From: Pseudoalteromonas rubra
Lineage (GTDB): Bacteria > Pseudomonadota > Gammaproteobacteria > Enterobacterales > Alteromonadaceae
DNA: 56,167 nt
Direction of reading: 5' to 3'
NCBI RefSeq assembly: GCF_000967655.1
Contig: NZ_JXYA01000043.1
Span: 1-56,167, forward strand
In this document: positions 26,265 through 35,037 of the stretch, piece after piece
How the letters are laid out: each line of letters opens with the position of its first letter
Numbering within the stretch: position 1 is the stretch's first letter
Notes under the pieces: model-generated
What the model was told of the DNA's origin: nothing
Databases searched by the model: none
Seen by the model: only the letters and a program-made list of their open reading frames with translations
Position numbers and translations under genes: made by a program

Positions 26265-27356
26265 ATGCAGATTACCGCACGCGTTATCGCAAGCGTTATG
26301 CTGATCACCACTGTGTTGTTTTACAGCAACACGGGCACAGCGCAAACCACGCAAGTTGAGGTTTACACCCCCAGTGCGACAAAGCAACCCAGGGTGATGA
26401 CTCTCAGCGGCTCAGTAGAGGCCAGGCACCATGCACAGCTGGCCAGCCAGGAGTCAGGGCTGGTGCAAACTCTACTTGTTGATGCCGGTGATACGGTCAA
26501 CAAAGGGGCGCCTTTACTCAAACTCGACGCCACACTGGCCGAACTAAACCTGGCCCAGACCAAAGCCGGTGCTCAGGCAGCAAAAATCTCGGTTGATGAA
26601 GCGCAGCGACTGTTAGATGAGGTGGAAGCCCTGTCTAAAAAGCAGAGCGTGGCGCAAACGCTGATTGGCGAGCGCACCGCAGCGCTGGCCAACGCCAAAG
26701 CTGAGCTGATAAAACAACGCGCCCAGGTCGCTTTAGCCCAGGAAAAGCTCAATCGTCACACACTGTATGCCCCCTTTACAGGCGTCATCGGGCAACGCAC
26801 CGTGGACATGGGCGAGTGGGTCACGCCGGGCAATTCGCTTTTTACCCTGGTTGCTGAGTCGGACTTGCGGATTGTGGTCAATGTGCCGCAGGAATACTTC
26901 CCTCTGTTGCGCTCAACGCCCAACCTGCCAGTTATGGTCACGCCTGATATCAATGCAGCTAAGCCCATCAAAGCACAGATCAGCCGCATCGTCGCTGTGA
27001 CCGACCCATCCAGCCGCACCTTTACCGCCCACATAGATTTAACCGACTCCATGGCGGTGCATGCGCAATTTACCCCAGGTATGTCGGCCCAGGCCGATCT
27101 GCTGTTGAGCGCACAAGACGGGGCTGTGTGGATCCCTAAAAAGGCGGTAAAACAGCATCCGGATGGCGGCAGCAGCGTATTTATTGCCGATAACAACACA
27201 GCCAAACGTAAGATGGTAACCGTCACCGCTACACGACCAGACTATGTTGCCGTGACTGGTCTGACAGGAAATGAGCCGGTGATCACCACAGGTATTGAGC
27301 TGTTAAAGGAAGGCACACAACTTCAGATAAGCGCCAGGGCAGGTAACTTACAATGA
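26265..27356 (+). CDS. RND efflux periplasmic adaptor
   Basis: 363 residues: signal peptide (ITARVIASVMLITTVLFYSNTGTAQ), barrel-sandwich or lipoyl halves (GLVQTLLVDAGDTVNKGAPLLKLD and LNRHTLYAPFTGVIGQRTVDMGEWV), a coiled-coil hairpin around residues 95-165, then beta-barrel and membrane-proximal domains. This is a membrane-fusion protein linking an inner-membrane RND pump to an outer-membrane channel. AGAGG precedes the ATG. The stop overlaps the permease start by 4 bp. No TolC-type gene follows, so a channel encoded elsewhere is implied. Confidence 0.9.
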   Translation: MQITARVIASVMLITTVLFYSNTGTAQTTQVEVYTPSATKQPRVMTLSGSVEARHHAQLASQESGLVQTLLVDAGDTVNKGAPLLKLDATLAELNLAQTKAGAQAAKISVDEAQRLLDEVEALSKKQSVAQTLIGERTAALANAKAELIKQRAQVALAQEKLNRHTLYAPFTGVIGQRTVDMGEWVTPGNSLFTLVAESDLRIVVNVPQEYFPLLRSTPNLPVMVTPDINAAKPIKAQISRIVAVTDPSSRTFTAHIDLTDSMAVHAQFTPGMSAQADLLLSAQDGAVWIPKKAVKQHPDGGSSVFIADNNTAKRKMVTVTATRPDYVAVTGLTGNEPVITTGIELLKEGTQLQISARAGNLQ

Positions 27357-30300
27357 TAGAATCAGCGGTAAAACGCGGCACCTTAGTGGCCGTGGTGGTG
27401 CTGATCACCACCATTTTGGGCCTGGTATCAGCGCTGAACATTCCCGTACAGATGATCCCGGACCTGGAAGTCAGAACCATAACGGTGCAAACGGGCTGGC
27501 CCGGTGCCACGCCTCAGGATGTAGAAAAAGAGATCCTGATAGAGCAGGAGCGCTACCTGCGCAGTTTGCCAAACCTGCAACGTATGATCTCATTTGCCGA
27601 AATGGGCGAGGCCACCATAGAGCTGGAGTTCCCGTTCGGCGTAGAAGTCAACGATGCCCTGATCCGGGTCAACAATGCGCTCAGTCAGGTGCCAGCCTAT
27701 CCGGAAAATGTCGACCAGCCGCGGCTGTTTTCCAGCTCCTTCTCCAGCAACGCCTTTATGTTTTTCCTGCTAAAACCTCAGCCGGGTAACCCATTACAAC
27801 TGGACATGGACTTGCTGCGAGATTATGCCGAAGATTATATTCGCCCCCGTATGGAGAGCGTCTCCGGAGTCTCTGAGGTAGGCATTGGCGGTGGTGCACA
27901 ACGGCAGATCCAAATCAAAGTCGACGCCGCACGCCTCGCCCAGCGCGGCATCAGCCTGAGCGATGTCAGAACCGTGATCCGCGACCGTAACCGTGATACC
28001 TCAGGGGGTGATATCGAAAGTGGTGAAAGCCGCTACCTGTTACGTGTGATTGGCCGTTTTGAGCAACTCAACGAACTGGAAAACCTTATCATCAAGCGGG
28101 ATGGCAACGCCAATGTTCTGCTCAAAGATGTGGCCAGCGTCACTTTGGATCACTTCGAAACACGCGGCGTGTCTTATTCAAACGGGGAGCGCACTTTACG
28201 CCTGTCGGTACGTCGCGAAAGCGGCTCAAATGTACTCGATATCAAAGAACAAATGTTGCCTGTGGTTGAGGAGATTAATCAACAATTACTGGCACAAAAC
28301 GGCCTGGAGCTGACCCTGCTCAGCGACGATGTGCGCTATGTAAAAAGCTCGCTGGAGAACGTCTGGACCAACCTGGCGCTGGGTGCCCTGCTGGCCACTT
28401 TGGTTATGTATTTCTTCCTGCGCTCAGGCCGTGCGACCCTGGTTGGTGTGATGGGGATCCCGTTATGTACCATAGCCGCATTCTTTGCGCTGATGAGCTT
28501 TGGCCGCACCATCAATGTGATTTCACTGGCCGGGGTTGCCTTTGCCATCGGCATGACAGTGGATAACACCATAGTGGTGCTGGAATCTATTGTTCAGGCC
28601 AAACGTGAAGGAGTCAGCCGGCGCTTAGCCGCCATCAATGGCGTGAAGGAAGTGTGGCCTGCGGTACTGGCATCCACTGCTACCACAGTTCTGGTGTTCG
28701 CCCCAATTTTATTTGTGCAGCAGGAAGCCGGCCAGCTCTACTCAGATATTGCCATTGCCATTTCTGGTGCCATTATCGCCTCTATGCTTGTCGCCATTTT
28801 TGTGGTGCCCGTAGCGCTGGCAAATTTTGGTAAAAAACAGGATCTGGAAGAAAAGCGTCAGGTTGAACTGGGCACCTACTGGCTGAAATTATCACAGTTG
28901 TTTACCCGCACCACCACTCAGGCACGCATTGCCAGTGCCGCGTTTATTGTGGTTATTATGGGTCTGGCCGCGACGTTAATGCCTGCCGCCGAATACCTGC
29001 CGGAAGGGGAGGAACCCAAAGCCTTCTCTATGATGATAGCGCCACCCAACTATAACCTGACCGAAATGGAAAAAATTGGCACCGAGTTGCGCGCCTATTT
29101 TGATGGCTATGTACAGGCCGATAATAGCGACTTTTTAGCTGGTAAAACGGCTATGCCACCGCTGGAATACTACGCCATGTCGGTGTCGGTAGGGCGGATC
29201 TGGTTCTTAAGTGCCCCGGTCGAGCCGGAGCATATTAATCAGATGATGAATGCCATCACAGACAAGTTCAGAAGCTATGAAGGTATGCGTGCATTCTCTG
29301 CGCGTGGTTCAATTATTTCCAGCAACGATGGCGGAACACGCGCCGTGGCTGTCGATATTGCCGGTGCGAATATCACCGATCTGTACAGTGCGGCGGAAGC
29401 TGTGTATGCAGAGGCTGATAAACTTTTTGACAAGCCCCAGATCAACTCAGACCCCAGATCACTGACACTCGACCAGCCACTGATTGAGATCCAGCCTCGC
29501 TGGGCACGACTGGCAGAGCTTAACCTCGACAACCGGGATTTCGGTTACGCGGTGGCTGCTATGAGTGATGGCGCGTACGTAGACGAGTTTATCCTGAACG
29601 ATGACAAAATCGACATGTTCCTGTTCAGTGGCGCAGGCAATCGCCAGACCATAGAACAGCTGTCTACCACGCCTATCATCGCGCCCAACGGGCAAATACT
29701 GCCGCTCAATGCGCTGGCCGATCTGGTTGAAAGTAAAAACAGTAACTCAGTACGCCGCGTTGATGGCAACCGAACGGTTACTGTTTATATCATTCCACCC
29801 AGAGACGTTGCACTGGAAACCGCCGAGCAGATAGTCCGCCAGCAGCTGTTACCTAATCTCTGGCAGCAAGGCAAAATTGCCCAGGGCATTAAGGTCAACA
29901 TCAGTGGCGCGGCAGATCAGCTGGAGGCCACTAAGTCGTCGCTGTCTGGCAACTTTGTGATAGCACTGGTGCTGAGCTACCTGCTGTTGGTGGCGATTTT
30001 TACCCACTGGCGTTACCCGTTGTTTATTCTGGCAACCGTGCCGCTGGGCATGGCCGGTGGCTTGCTAGGACTGGTGACCGTGAATGGCATCAACAGTGCC
30101 TTATCGGCAATGGGGCTAAGTAGCTTCCATCAGCCCTTTGACATGATCACTATGCTGGGCTTTTTGATCCTACTGGGTACTGTGGTCAATAACCCAATTC
30201 TGATTGTGGATCAGACTCGCCGTTACGTGATGGAGCAGGGGCTAAAGGTCAAAGAAGCAGTTCAGCAGGCTGTGGCAAAACGCCTGCGACCAATACTGAT

Positions 30301-30481
30301 GTCAACCACCACCACCATTTTTGGTCTGGCGCCTCTGGTGCTGATCCCCGGAGAGGGCACAGAATTGTACCGTGGCGTAGGTATTATCGTACTTAGCGGT
30401 ATTCTGGTCTCAACGCTGCTCAGCCTGACCTTTTTACCGGCATTGCTGGTCGCTGTTATTAAGGATGAAAAACCGGCCTAA
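27353..30481 (+). CDS. RND efflux permease (AcrB/HAE-type)
   Basis: 1042 residues, normal RND length: TM1 (GTLVAVVVLITTILGLVSAL), a large periplasmic loop with PGATPQDVEKEI, TM2-6 including the proton-relay segment AFAIGMTVDNTIVVLESI, a second loop, and C-terminal helices (SYLLLVAIFTHWRYPLFILATVPLGMAGGLLG; LGFLILLGTVVNNPILIVDQTR, read in parts). It works with the adaptor encoded just upstream, driven by proton motive force. The TM4 pair is Asp-Asn rather than Asp-Asp, as in several hydrophobe-exporter relatives. Exported compounds cannot be told from sequence. A strong terminator lies right after the stop. Confidence 0.93.
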   Translation: MIESAVKRGTLVAVVVLITTILGLVSALNIPVQMIPDLEVRTITVQTGWPGATPQDVEKEILIEQERYLRSLPNLQRMISFAEMGEATIELEFPFGVEVNDALIRVNNALSQVPAYPENVDQPRLFSSSFSSNAFMFFLLKPQPGNPLQLDMDLLRDYAEDYIRPRMESVSGVSEVGIGGGAQRQIQIKVDAARLAQRGISLSDVRTVIRDRNRDTSGGDIESGESRYLLRVIGRFEQLNELENLIIKRDGNANVLLKDVASVTLDHFETRGVSYSNGERTLRLSVRRESGSNVLDIKEQMLPVVEEINQQLLAQNGLELTLLSDDVRYVKSSLENVWTNLALGALLATLVMYFFLRSGRATLVGVMGIPLCTIAAFFALMSFGRTINVISLAGVAFAIGMTVDNTIVVLESIVQAKREGVSRRLAAINGVKEVWPAVLASTATTVLVFAPILFVQQEAGQLYSDIAIAISGAIIASMLVAIFVVPVALANFGKKQDLEEKRQVELGTYWLKLSQLFTRTTTQARIASAAFIVVIMGLAATLMPAAEYLPEGEEPKAFSMMIAPPNYNLTEMEKIGTELRAYFDGYVQADNSDFLAGKTAMPPLEYYAMSVSVGRIWFLSAPVEPEHINQMMNAITDKFRSYEGMRAFSARGSIISSNDGGTRAVAVDIAGANITDLYSAAEAVYAEADKLFDKPQINSDPRSLTLDQPLIEIQPRWARLAELNLDNRDFGYAVAAMSDGAYVDEFILNDDKIDMFLFSGAGNRQTIEQLSTTPIIAPNGQILPLNALADLVESKNSNSVRRVDGNRTVTVYIIPPRDVALETAEQIVRQQLLPNLWQQGKIAQGIKVNISGAADQLEATKSSLSGNFVIALVLSYLLLVAIFTHWRYPLFILATVPLGMAGGLLGLVTVNGINSALSAMGLSSFHQPFDMITMLGFLILLGTVVNNPILIVDQTRRYVMEQGLKVKEAVQQAVAKRLRPILMSTTTTIFGLAPLVLIPGEGTELYRGVGIIVLSGILVSTLLSLTFLPALLVAVIKDEKPA

Positions 30482-30485
30482 AAAC

Positions 30486-30520
30486 AGCAAAGCCCGAAGC
30501 GTGACGCTTCGGGCTTTGCT
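30486..30520. terminator. Bidirectional terminator between RND and phzF-like genes
   Basis: Perfect 16-bp arms AGCAAAGCCCGAAGCG and CGCTTCGGGCTTTGCT with a 3-base loop. It serves the convergent pair and overlaps the last base of the phzF-like stop codon. Confidence 0.9.
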
Positions 30521-31326
30521 TAATCCGCGATAAAAATCGTGCCCTGCAAATACAACACCGCAAACCCGGAAACCAGCACTCGCTCTTCCCCCACCAGACA
30601 GTGCAACACCCCACCGCGCTGCGACGCCTGATAGGCCACCAGCTCATTGCGACCCAGGCGCTCAGCCCAATAAGGGGCCAGTCCGGCGTGAATGGAACCG
30701 GTGACCGGATCTTCATCACCACCGTTGGCAGGCCAGAAATAGCGGGAAGTAAAATCGTATTGTTCTGAAGGCGCAGTTGCCACCACGTCAAACGGGGCGA
30801 GTTGTTTAAGTACATCGCTGTGGTAAGTCAGCTGCTCGACCACAGCCGCATTATCAAACACCGCAAAGTATGCTTGTCGATTCCTGAGTACCTGCACAGG
30901 CTGCTCAGACAACCCTTCCAGTAAAGCGCCGGGGAGCTCGGCTATGAGCTCAGGTTTTTGATTGGGAAAACTCATCTCAATCCGCTGATCGGTCAGCTGA
31001 TTAACCGTTAAACGGCCCACCTCACGGGTGATAAAGGTAATTTCTCCCTGCACGCCTAAGTGATTAAAAATCACAAACGACGCCGCAAGTGTTGCATGAC
31101 CACAAAAATCAATTTCTGTCAGCGGAGAAAACCAGCGGATCTCAAAGTGAAAGCCCTGAGCGGTCTCTACCGAGCGGACAAACGCAGTTTCGGAGAGGTT
31201 GTTTTCAGCCGCAATGTGCTGCATTGTTGTGTCTTTTGGCCATTGCGTAAGCGGGACCACCGCAGCTGAATTGCCTTTAAATTGTGCCTGGGTAAAGGCA
31301 TCTACAATGTACATGTCGTACTGCAT
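30520..31326 (-). CDS. PhzF-family isomerase/epimerase
   Basis: 268 residues with the twin diaminopimelate-epimerase-like fold: VDAFTQAQFKGNSAAVV (GN-A-V loop), NLSETAFV (catalytic Glu in the S-E-T loop), RWFSPLTEIDFCGHATLAA (GHAT motif) and a C-terminal FWPANGGDEDPVTGSIHAGLAPYW (D-P-V-T-G-S). PhzF proteins isomerise or epimerise small amino-acid-like metabolites. Outside phenazine clusters their substrate is usually unknown, and no phenazine genes are here. AAGGAGATACG precedes the ATG. Confidence 0.92.
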   Translation of the reverse strand: MQYDMYIVDAFTQAQFKGNSAAVVPLTQWPKDTTMQHIAAENNLSETAFVRSVETAQGFHFEIRWFSPLTEIDFCGHATLAASFVIFNHLGVQGEITFITREVGRLTVNQLTDQRIEMSFPNQKPELIAELPGALLEGLSEQPVQVLRNRQAYFAVFDNAAVVEQLTYHSDVLKQLAPFDVVATAPSEQYDFTSRYFWPANGGDEDPVTGSIHAGLAPYWAERLGRNELVAYQASQRGGVLHCLVGEERVLVSGFAVLYLQGTIFIAD

Positions 31327-31423
31327 CGTATCTCCTTAAAGCAAACCTGCTGACACCTCAACAGCTGTGCCAGCACATTCGATCAAATCACTTTAATAGT
31401 AAACACAATGATGCCAGACACAA

Positions 31424-31813
31424 TCACTTTTCTTGTCGGGTGACTAACCAGACTAAGCCTATAATTGCCGTCATTGCCAGGCCCGACAGCAGGAAAGGGT
31501 CAATGATCAGGGTATCATTGAATGCAAACTTACCAGCCGAAATCTTTTTCCAGCCCATAAAGTGCTGATTGGCGGCCACAACTGCGCCAAAGAATCCCAT
31601 GACCAGCGCGGCATACTTACCCAGCCAGTGGCGTGCCGCCCCTGAGAACAAAATCAGGCCGAGCAAGCCAATCACTGTGCGCTGTACACGGCAGTAAGGA
31701 CAAACATAAACGGCTCCCATTAACTCCACCGTCCAGGCAAGCACAGAGACACCAATGGCGGCCAGGCCCAGCCACTTAGCGTGGCGGGTATAGGTTTCTA
31801 ACTCAAATAACAT
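31424..31813 (-). CDS. Short DsbB-like membrane protein
   Basis: 129 residues, about four helices: KWLGLAAIGVSVLAWTVELM, RTVIGLLGLILFSGAA, YAALVMGFFGAVVAANQHF and FLLSGLAMTAIIGLVWLV. The V-C-P-Y-C-R-V-Q-R motif at the periplasmic end of TM1 matches the quinone-proximal CxxC region of DsbB (CxLCxxQR). The second periplasmic Cys pair of true DsbB is absent, so it cannot run the normal DsbA-oxidising relay by itself. It could use another thiol partner (inference). Confidence 0.7.
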   Translation of the reverse strand: MLFELETYTRHAKWLGLAAIGVSVLAWTVELMGAVYVCPYCRVQRTVIGLLGLILFSGAARHWLGKYAALVMGFFGAVVAANQHFMGWKKISAGKFAFNDTLIIDPFLLSGLAMTAIIGLVWLVTRQEK

Positions 31814-31990
31814 CTATTTACCTTTCTTAATCAACAAGCTGCGTACACCACTATCTTTACTGGCAACAGCTCACACAACACAATTGGGATATATTATCAC
31901 ATATTCAAAATAAGAATAAGTAAGACTATTTAGATATAAAGAGGATGATTAGAGCGTGGCCGAGCGGCCACATTAAAAATCAAAACAGGG

Positions 31991-32593
31991 CTATTGCTGA
32001 CGCTTTTTCACGGTAAGCAGGGCAACGATAAACACCAAAGCAAGCACATCGATGTGAACAGCATTTTCTGAAAGCGCGTCTGCATGCCCCGTAACGCGCA
32101 CAGTCGAAGAGAACAAAATGCCAAAAGACAATTTGGACTCTGTTAGCCAGGTAAAGCCAATTTGGATCGCGCCCAGCCCCGTGTATTTATAGTTAAGTAC
32201 TCCAAAAGAGAAGCTGACAAGCTGTAATCCCTGATTCAGTATGGATAGCCAGTACCACCTTACCTGCTCACTGATAGCGGTGTAGCCAGCCGCCGCACTA
32301 AGCACAATAAAGGGCAGGCTAATGAGTGACCACCACGACACAAAGGGGCCAACAAACAGGCCAACCGTCATCACCAGCGCAGCCAGTAACTGCATGTACC
32401 CTATAAATTTCACCCGCATTTCGGCACTATTAAATACCGAATTTTCCTGCAGCTGTTCGCACGGGCTTGTCTTTTCCTGTCGGGCACTGAGCTCTGCCAT
32501 CAGGGCAGGGTAATTTTGCGAATCGGGGGTTGTTTGCAGCTTAGCTTCCTCAAGCTCTGCCAGAGTATACTGAGCGTAATCGACTTTTATCAT
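31991..32593 (-). CDS. Hypothetical four-to-five-helix membrane protein
   Basis: 200 residues. The cytosolic N-terminus (about 55 residues, YTLAELEEAKLQTTPDSQ...PALMAELSARQE) looks like a short helical pair. Then come five hydrophobic segments: FIGYMQLLAALVMTVGLFVG, WWSLISLPFIVLSAAAGYTAI, YWLSILNQGLQLVSFSFGVL, a moderately polar segment, and VHIDVLALVFIVALLTVKK. No motif is recognised. The 31814-31990 gap before it holds only a small perfect hairpin (31956-31971, GTGGCC-GAGC-GGCCAC). Confidence 0.7.
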   Translation of the reverse strand: MIKVDYAQYTLAELEEAKLQTTPDSQNYPALMAELSARQEKTSPCEQLQENSVFNSAEMRVKFIGYMQLLAALVMTVGLFVGPFVSWWSLISLPFIVLSAAAGYTAISEQVRWYWLSILNQGLQLVSFSFGVLNYKYTGLGAIQIGFTWLTESKLSFGILFSSTVRVTGHADALSENAVHIDVLALVFIVALLTVKKRQQ

Positions 32594-32709
32594 TGTTATA
32601 TGACCCCAAAAGATATGACACTGGACAAGTCCTTGAGTGTACTCTATTTAGGAAAATTCAGCAGTAAGTATCGTTTGCTCACCCCGACCTCGCCATGTAA
32701 CTATTGATG

Positions 32710-33132
32710 CTAGCAGCCCCTGCGAGACATCGGGTGGTCATCGCAGTACTGGATCAGATCCCACAAATTCCCATACACGTCCTCAAATACGGCCACCGTG
32801 CCATAGTCTTGTGTCGCGGGTTCACGTACAAACTGAACCCCCTCGGCTTTCATCGCTTCATAGTCCCGCCAAAAATCATCGGTGCTTAAAAACAAGAACA
32901 CACGACCGCCCGCCTGGTTGCCCACAAAGCGTTCTTGTTCGGGTTTAGAGGCTTTTGCCAGCAATAGAGCAATCCCCTGAGAATTGGGCGGTGCCACGAC
33001 TACCCAGCGTTTATCCTGCTCCGCCTGATAGGTATCCTCTATTAACTCAAACTTGAGTTTACCGACATAAAAATCGAGCGCTTCGTCGTAGTCATTAACC
33101 ACCAGTGCCACGTGCGCAATATTCTGTTTCAT
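32710..33132 (-). CDS. VOC-family (glyoxalase-like) protein
   Basis: 140 residues from the ATG at 33132 (AAGGGTGACT upstream; a GTG two codons earlier is less likely). Two βαβββ modules: IAHVALVVNDYDEALDFYVGKLKFEL and RVFLFLSTDDFWRDYEAMKAEG, with metal-ligand candidates H8 and the Glu in AVFEDVYGNLWDLIQY. Resembles glyoxalase/bleomycin-resistance/dioxygenase superfamily members. The reaction is unknown. Single gene. Confidence 0.88.
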   Translation of the reverse strand: MKQNIAHVALVVNDYDEALDFYVGKLKFELIEDTYQAEQDKRWVVVAPPNSQGIALLLAKASKPEQERFVGNQAGGRVFLFLSTDDFWRDYEAMKAEGVQFVREPATQDYGTVAVFEDVYGNLWDLIQYCDDHPMSRRGC

Positions 33133-33489
33133 AGTCACCCTTAGCTTATTTTTGAGGTTGGAACTTCTTGGTCATACCCTGGCTCTTTGGGGCAACCAAT
33201 CGGTATCCCAATTTTTCGTAAAATACCGGCTCATCGGCAATCATAGACGCACAGTAAATCACAAAATACTGTATATAAAACAGTTAAATATTCATGTTTT
33301 TCATCCACTACAAGAAAACGTGAGATAAGCGCATTATGCCTGGCCCGAGAACGCGCTGACTTTGGCGTAAACCCCCTTTACAATCTGCAGCCCAGAGCCC
33401 TTTGCATTGCACTAATGCGTTTATATAGGCAAACTAAGGGCTTGAAAATAAGACAATTTCAAAACTCGCCCAGCTCAAGGAACCAGCTA

Positions 33490-34019
33490 ATGAAAACAAT
33501 AATAACAAAGCTCTCAGCCGCACTCGCCATGCTTTCGGTGGCACAGTTCAGCCATGCGAGTGAAACGCCAGCCGCTTCACCAGACGCACTGCTGCTCACT
33601 CAGGTGCAGATTACCAGAGCGAAGAAACCATGAAGAAGTGGGGCAACCGGGAGGCCAAATGGCGTAAACAGGATGCACAAAGAACCGCTAACCTGGCCGC
33701 ACTGGTAACAGCCGGTGTAACCGTTTTAGCAGGCACTGACGCCGGTAACTACGGCACTATTCAGGGTTACTCTGTGCACAGAGAAATACTGAAATTCACT
33801 CAGGCTGGCATGACAAACTGGCAAGCACTGGCAGCAGCCACCACACGCTCAGGTTCCTTTCTGGGCATTGATAACACACTGCAAACCGGTGCTCAGGCAA
33901 GCTTTGTGATCCTCGATGCCTCACCGATAAAAGATATTCAGAATACCCAAAAAATTCACGCCGTGATCCATCAGGGCAAAGTGGTGAACCGGGAGCAGAC
34001 TCTTAAAAACGGATTTTAA
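33490..34019 (+). pseudogene. Amidohydrolase remnant with a large internal deletion
   Basis: The first part (from ATG 33490, AAGGAAC upstream) encodes a signal peptide and the usual start of an exported amidohydrolase (PDALLLTQVQI), then frames out and stops at 33633. From about 33612, in another frame, the C-terminal ~135 residues of an imidazolonepropionase/amidohydrolase-like enzyme appear: TANLAALVTAGVTVLAGTDAG with a metal-ligand Asp, HREILKFTQAGMTNWQALAA, and SFVILDASPIKD. The middle (~250-300 residues, including the HxH metal site) is missing. It is almost certainly non-functional. A short ATG-initiated ORF (33630) could still be translated. Confidence 0.8.
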
Positions 34020-34072
34020 TCTCGGGCGCCGCCTCCATGAAGCGGCACCTTTCATCAACAGGTACCCTTTTT

Positions 34073-34876
34073 ATGCGTAGTACTCTTATTGGCATGCTGA
34101 CAGGCCTGTGTCTTTTTATTTGTGCACAGCTCTTTTACCCAAAAGAACAGAATGACAGCGAGAATATCAAAGGTGCAGATTCCATTGTCACACAAGTTCA
34201 GCATCCGGACCTGACGAATAAAATGGTCAGCACGACACGCCAGCAACCCGAGCAGGTGCAGGCCAAGTCAGCTGACACACAGTTTAAACAAGCCATGCAA
34301 ATACGCCAGTGTCGCAACGTTCCGCGTAACGACGAAGCATTCAATCAATGGCTTGAAGAGGCATTATCTCGCGATGAAGTGCACGAGATAATCGAAACCA
34401 TGAAAACCAGATATCAACGCTGCCTGAACAATACAAGCCGCGATGAAAACTATGTTCAGCAGCTAATAAACGCAGCCCAAATGGGCTCTGATAAAGCAGC
34501 CGATACACTGTGGCGACTAGCCCCGACAGAAGTGCATCAGGCACTGAATTTCAGCACACTCACCAGAGATGAGCAGGTTGCTCGCATGAAAGCATTCACA
34601 GCACAAAAATATCAGGTGACTGAACAAGTCGCATTGCTGGGTGGGGAGAAAGCAGCCTTGCAGTTGATCCGTGGGTATCAGTACCTGGACCCTGACACAG
34701 GCGGACAAAACTATATTCAGGCGCTGGCATACAGTCATTACTTTTTGCAAACCCGCCAGGACAGCGAGGTATATAGTCGCGTTGAGTGGACCAGAAATTA
34801 CCTGGAACAACGCATGACGCTGGATGAAATCACGCAGGCACAGCAACTGGCCGGTGAGTTACAGCATCGCGAATAA
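34073..34876 (+). CDS. Exported or membrane-anchored hypothetical protein
   Basis: About 267 residues from the ATG at 34073 (MRSTLIGMLTGLCLFICAQLF signal/anchor; AGGT upstream). An in-frame ATG at 34037 has no ribosome site. The middle is a hydrophilic linker (to about residue 75). The rest is helical with several Cys and Q/E-rich repeats (DEAFNQWLEEALSRDEVHEI; QLINAAQMGSDKAADTLWRLAP; GGEKAALQLIRGYQYLDPDTG), reminiscent of Sel1-like or TPR solenoids but without a convincing consensus. Function unknown. Confidence 0.65.
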   Translation: MRSTLIGMLTGLCLFICAQLFYPKEQNDSENIKGADSIVTQVQHPDLTNKMVSTTRQQPEQVQAKSADTQFKQAMQIRQCRNVPRNDEAFNQWLEEALSRDEVHEIIETMKTRYQRCLNNTSRDENYVQQLINAAQMGSDKAADTLWRLAPTEVHQALNFSTLTRDEQVARMKAFTAQKYQVTEQVALLGGEKAALQLIRGYQYLDPDTGGQNYIQALAYSHYFLQTRQDSEVYSRVEWTRNYLEQRMTLDEITQAQQLAGELQHRE

Positions 34877-35037
34877 GATCATTAAGCCATACAAGTGAAT
34901 ACCATGTGGCAGCACTTGGTTTACTCGGCCAGACAAAGATCGACAATAAAGCCACCACCGTATACCGACCGCATAATTTGTACATTTTTGCGTGGCAGGA
35001 TTATCATCCAGCTCCCTGAACGAATAAAGAGGTCTTC

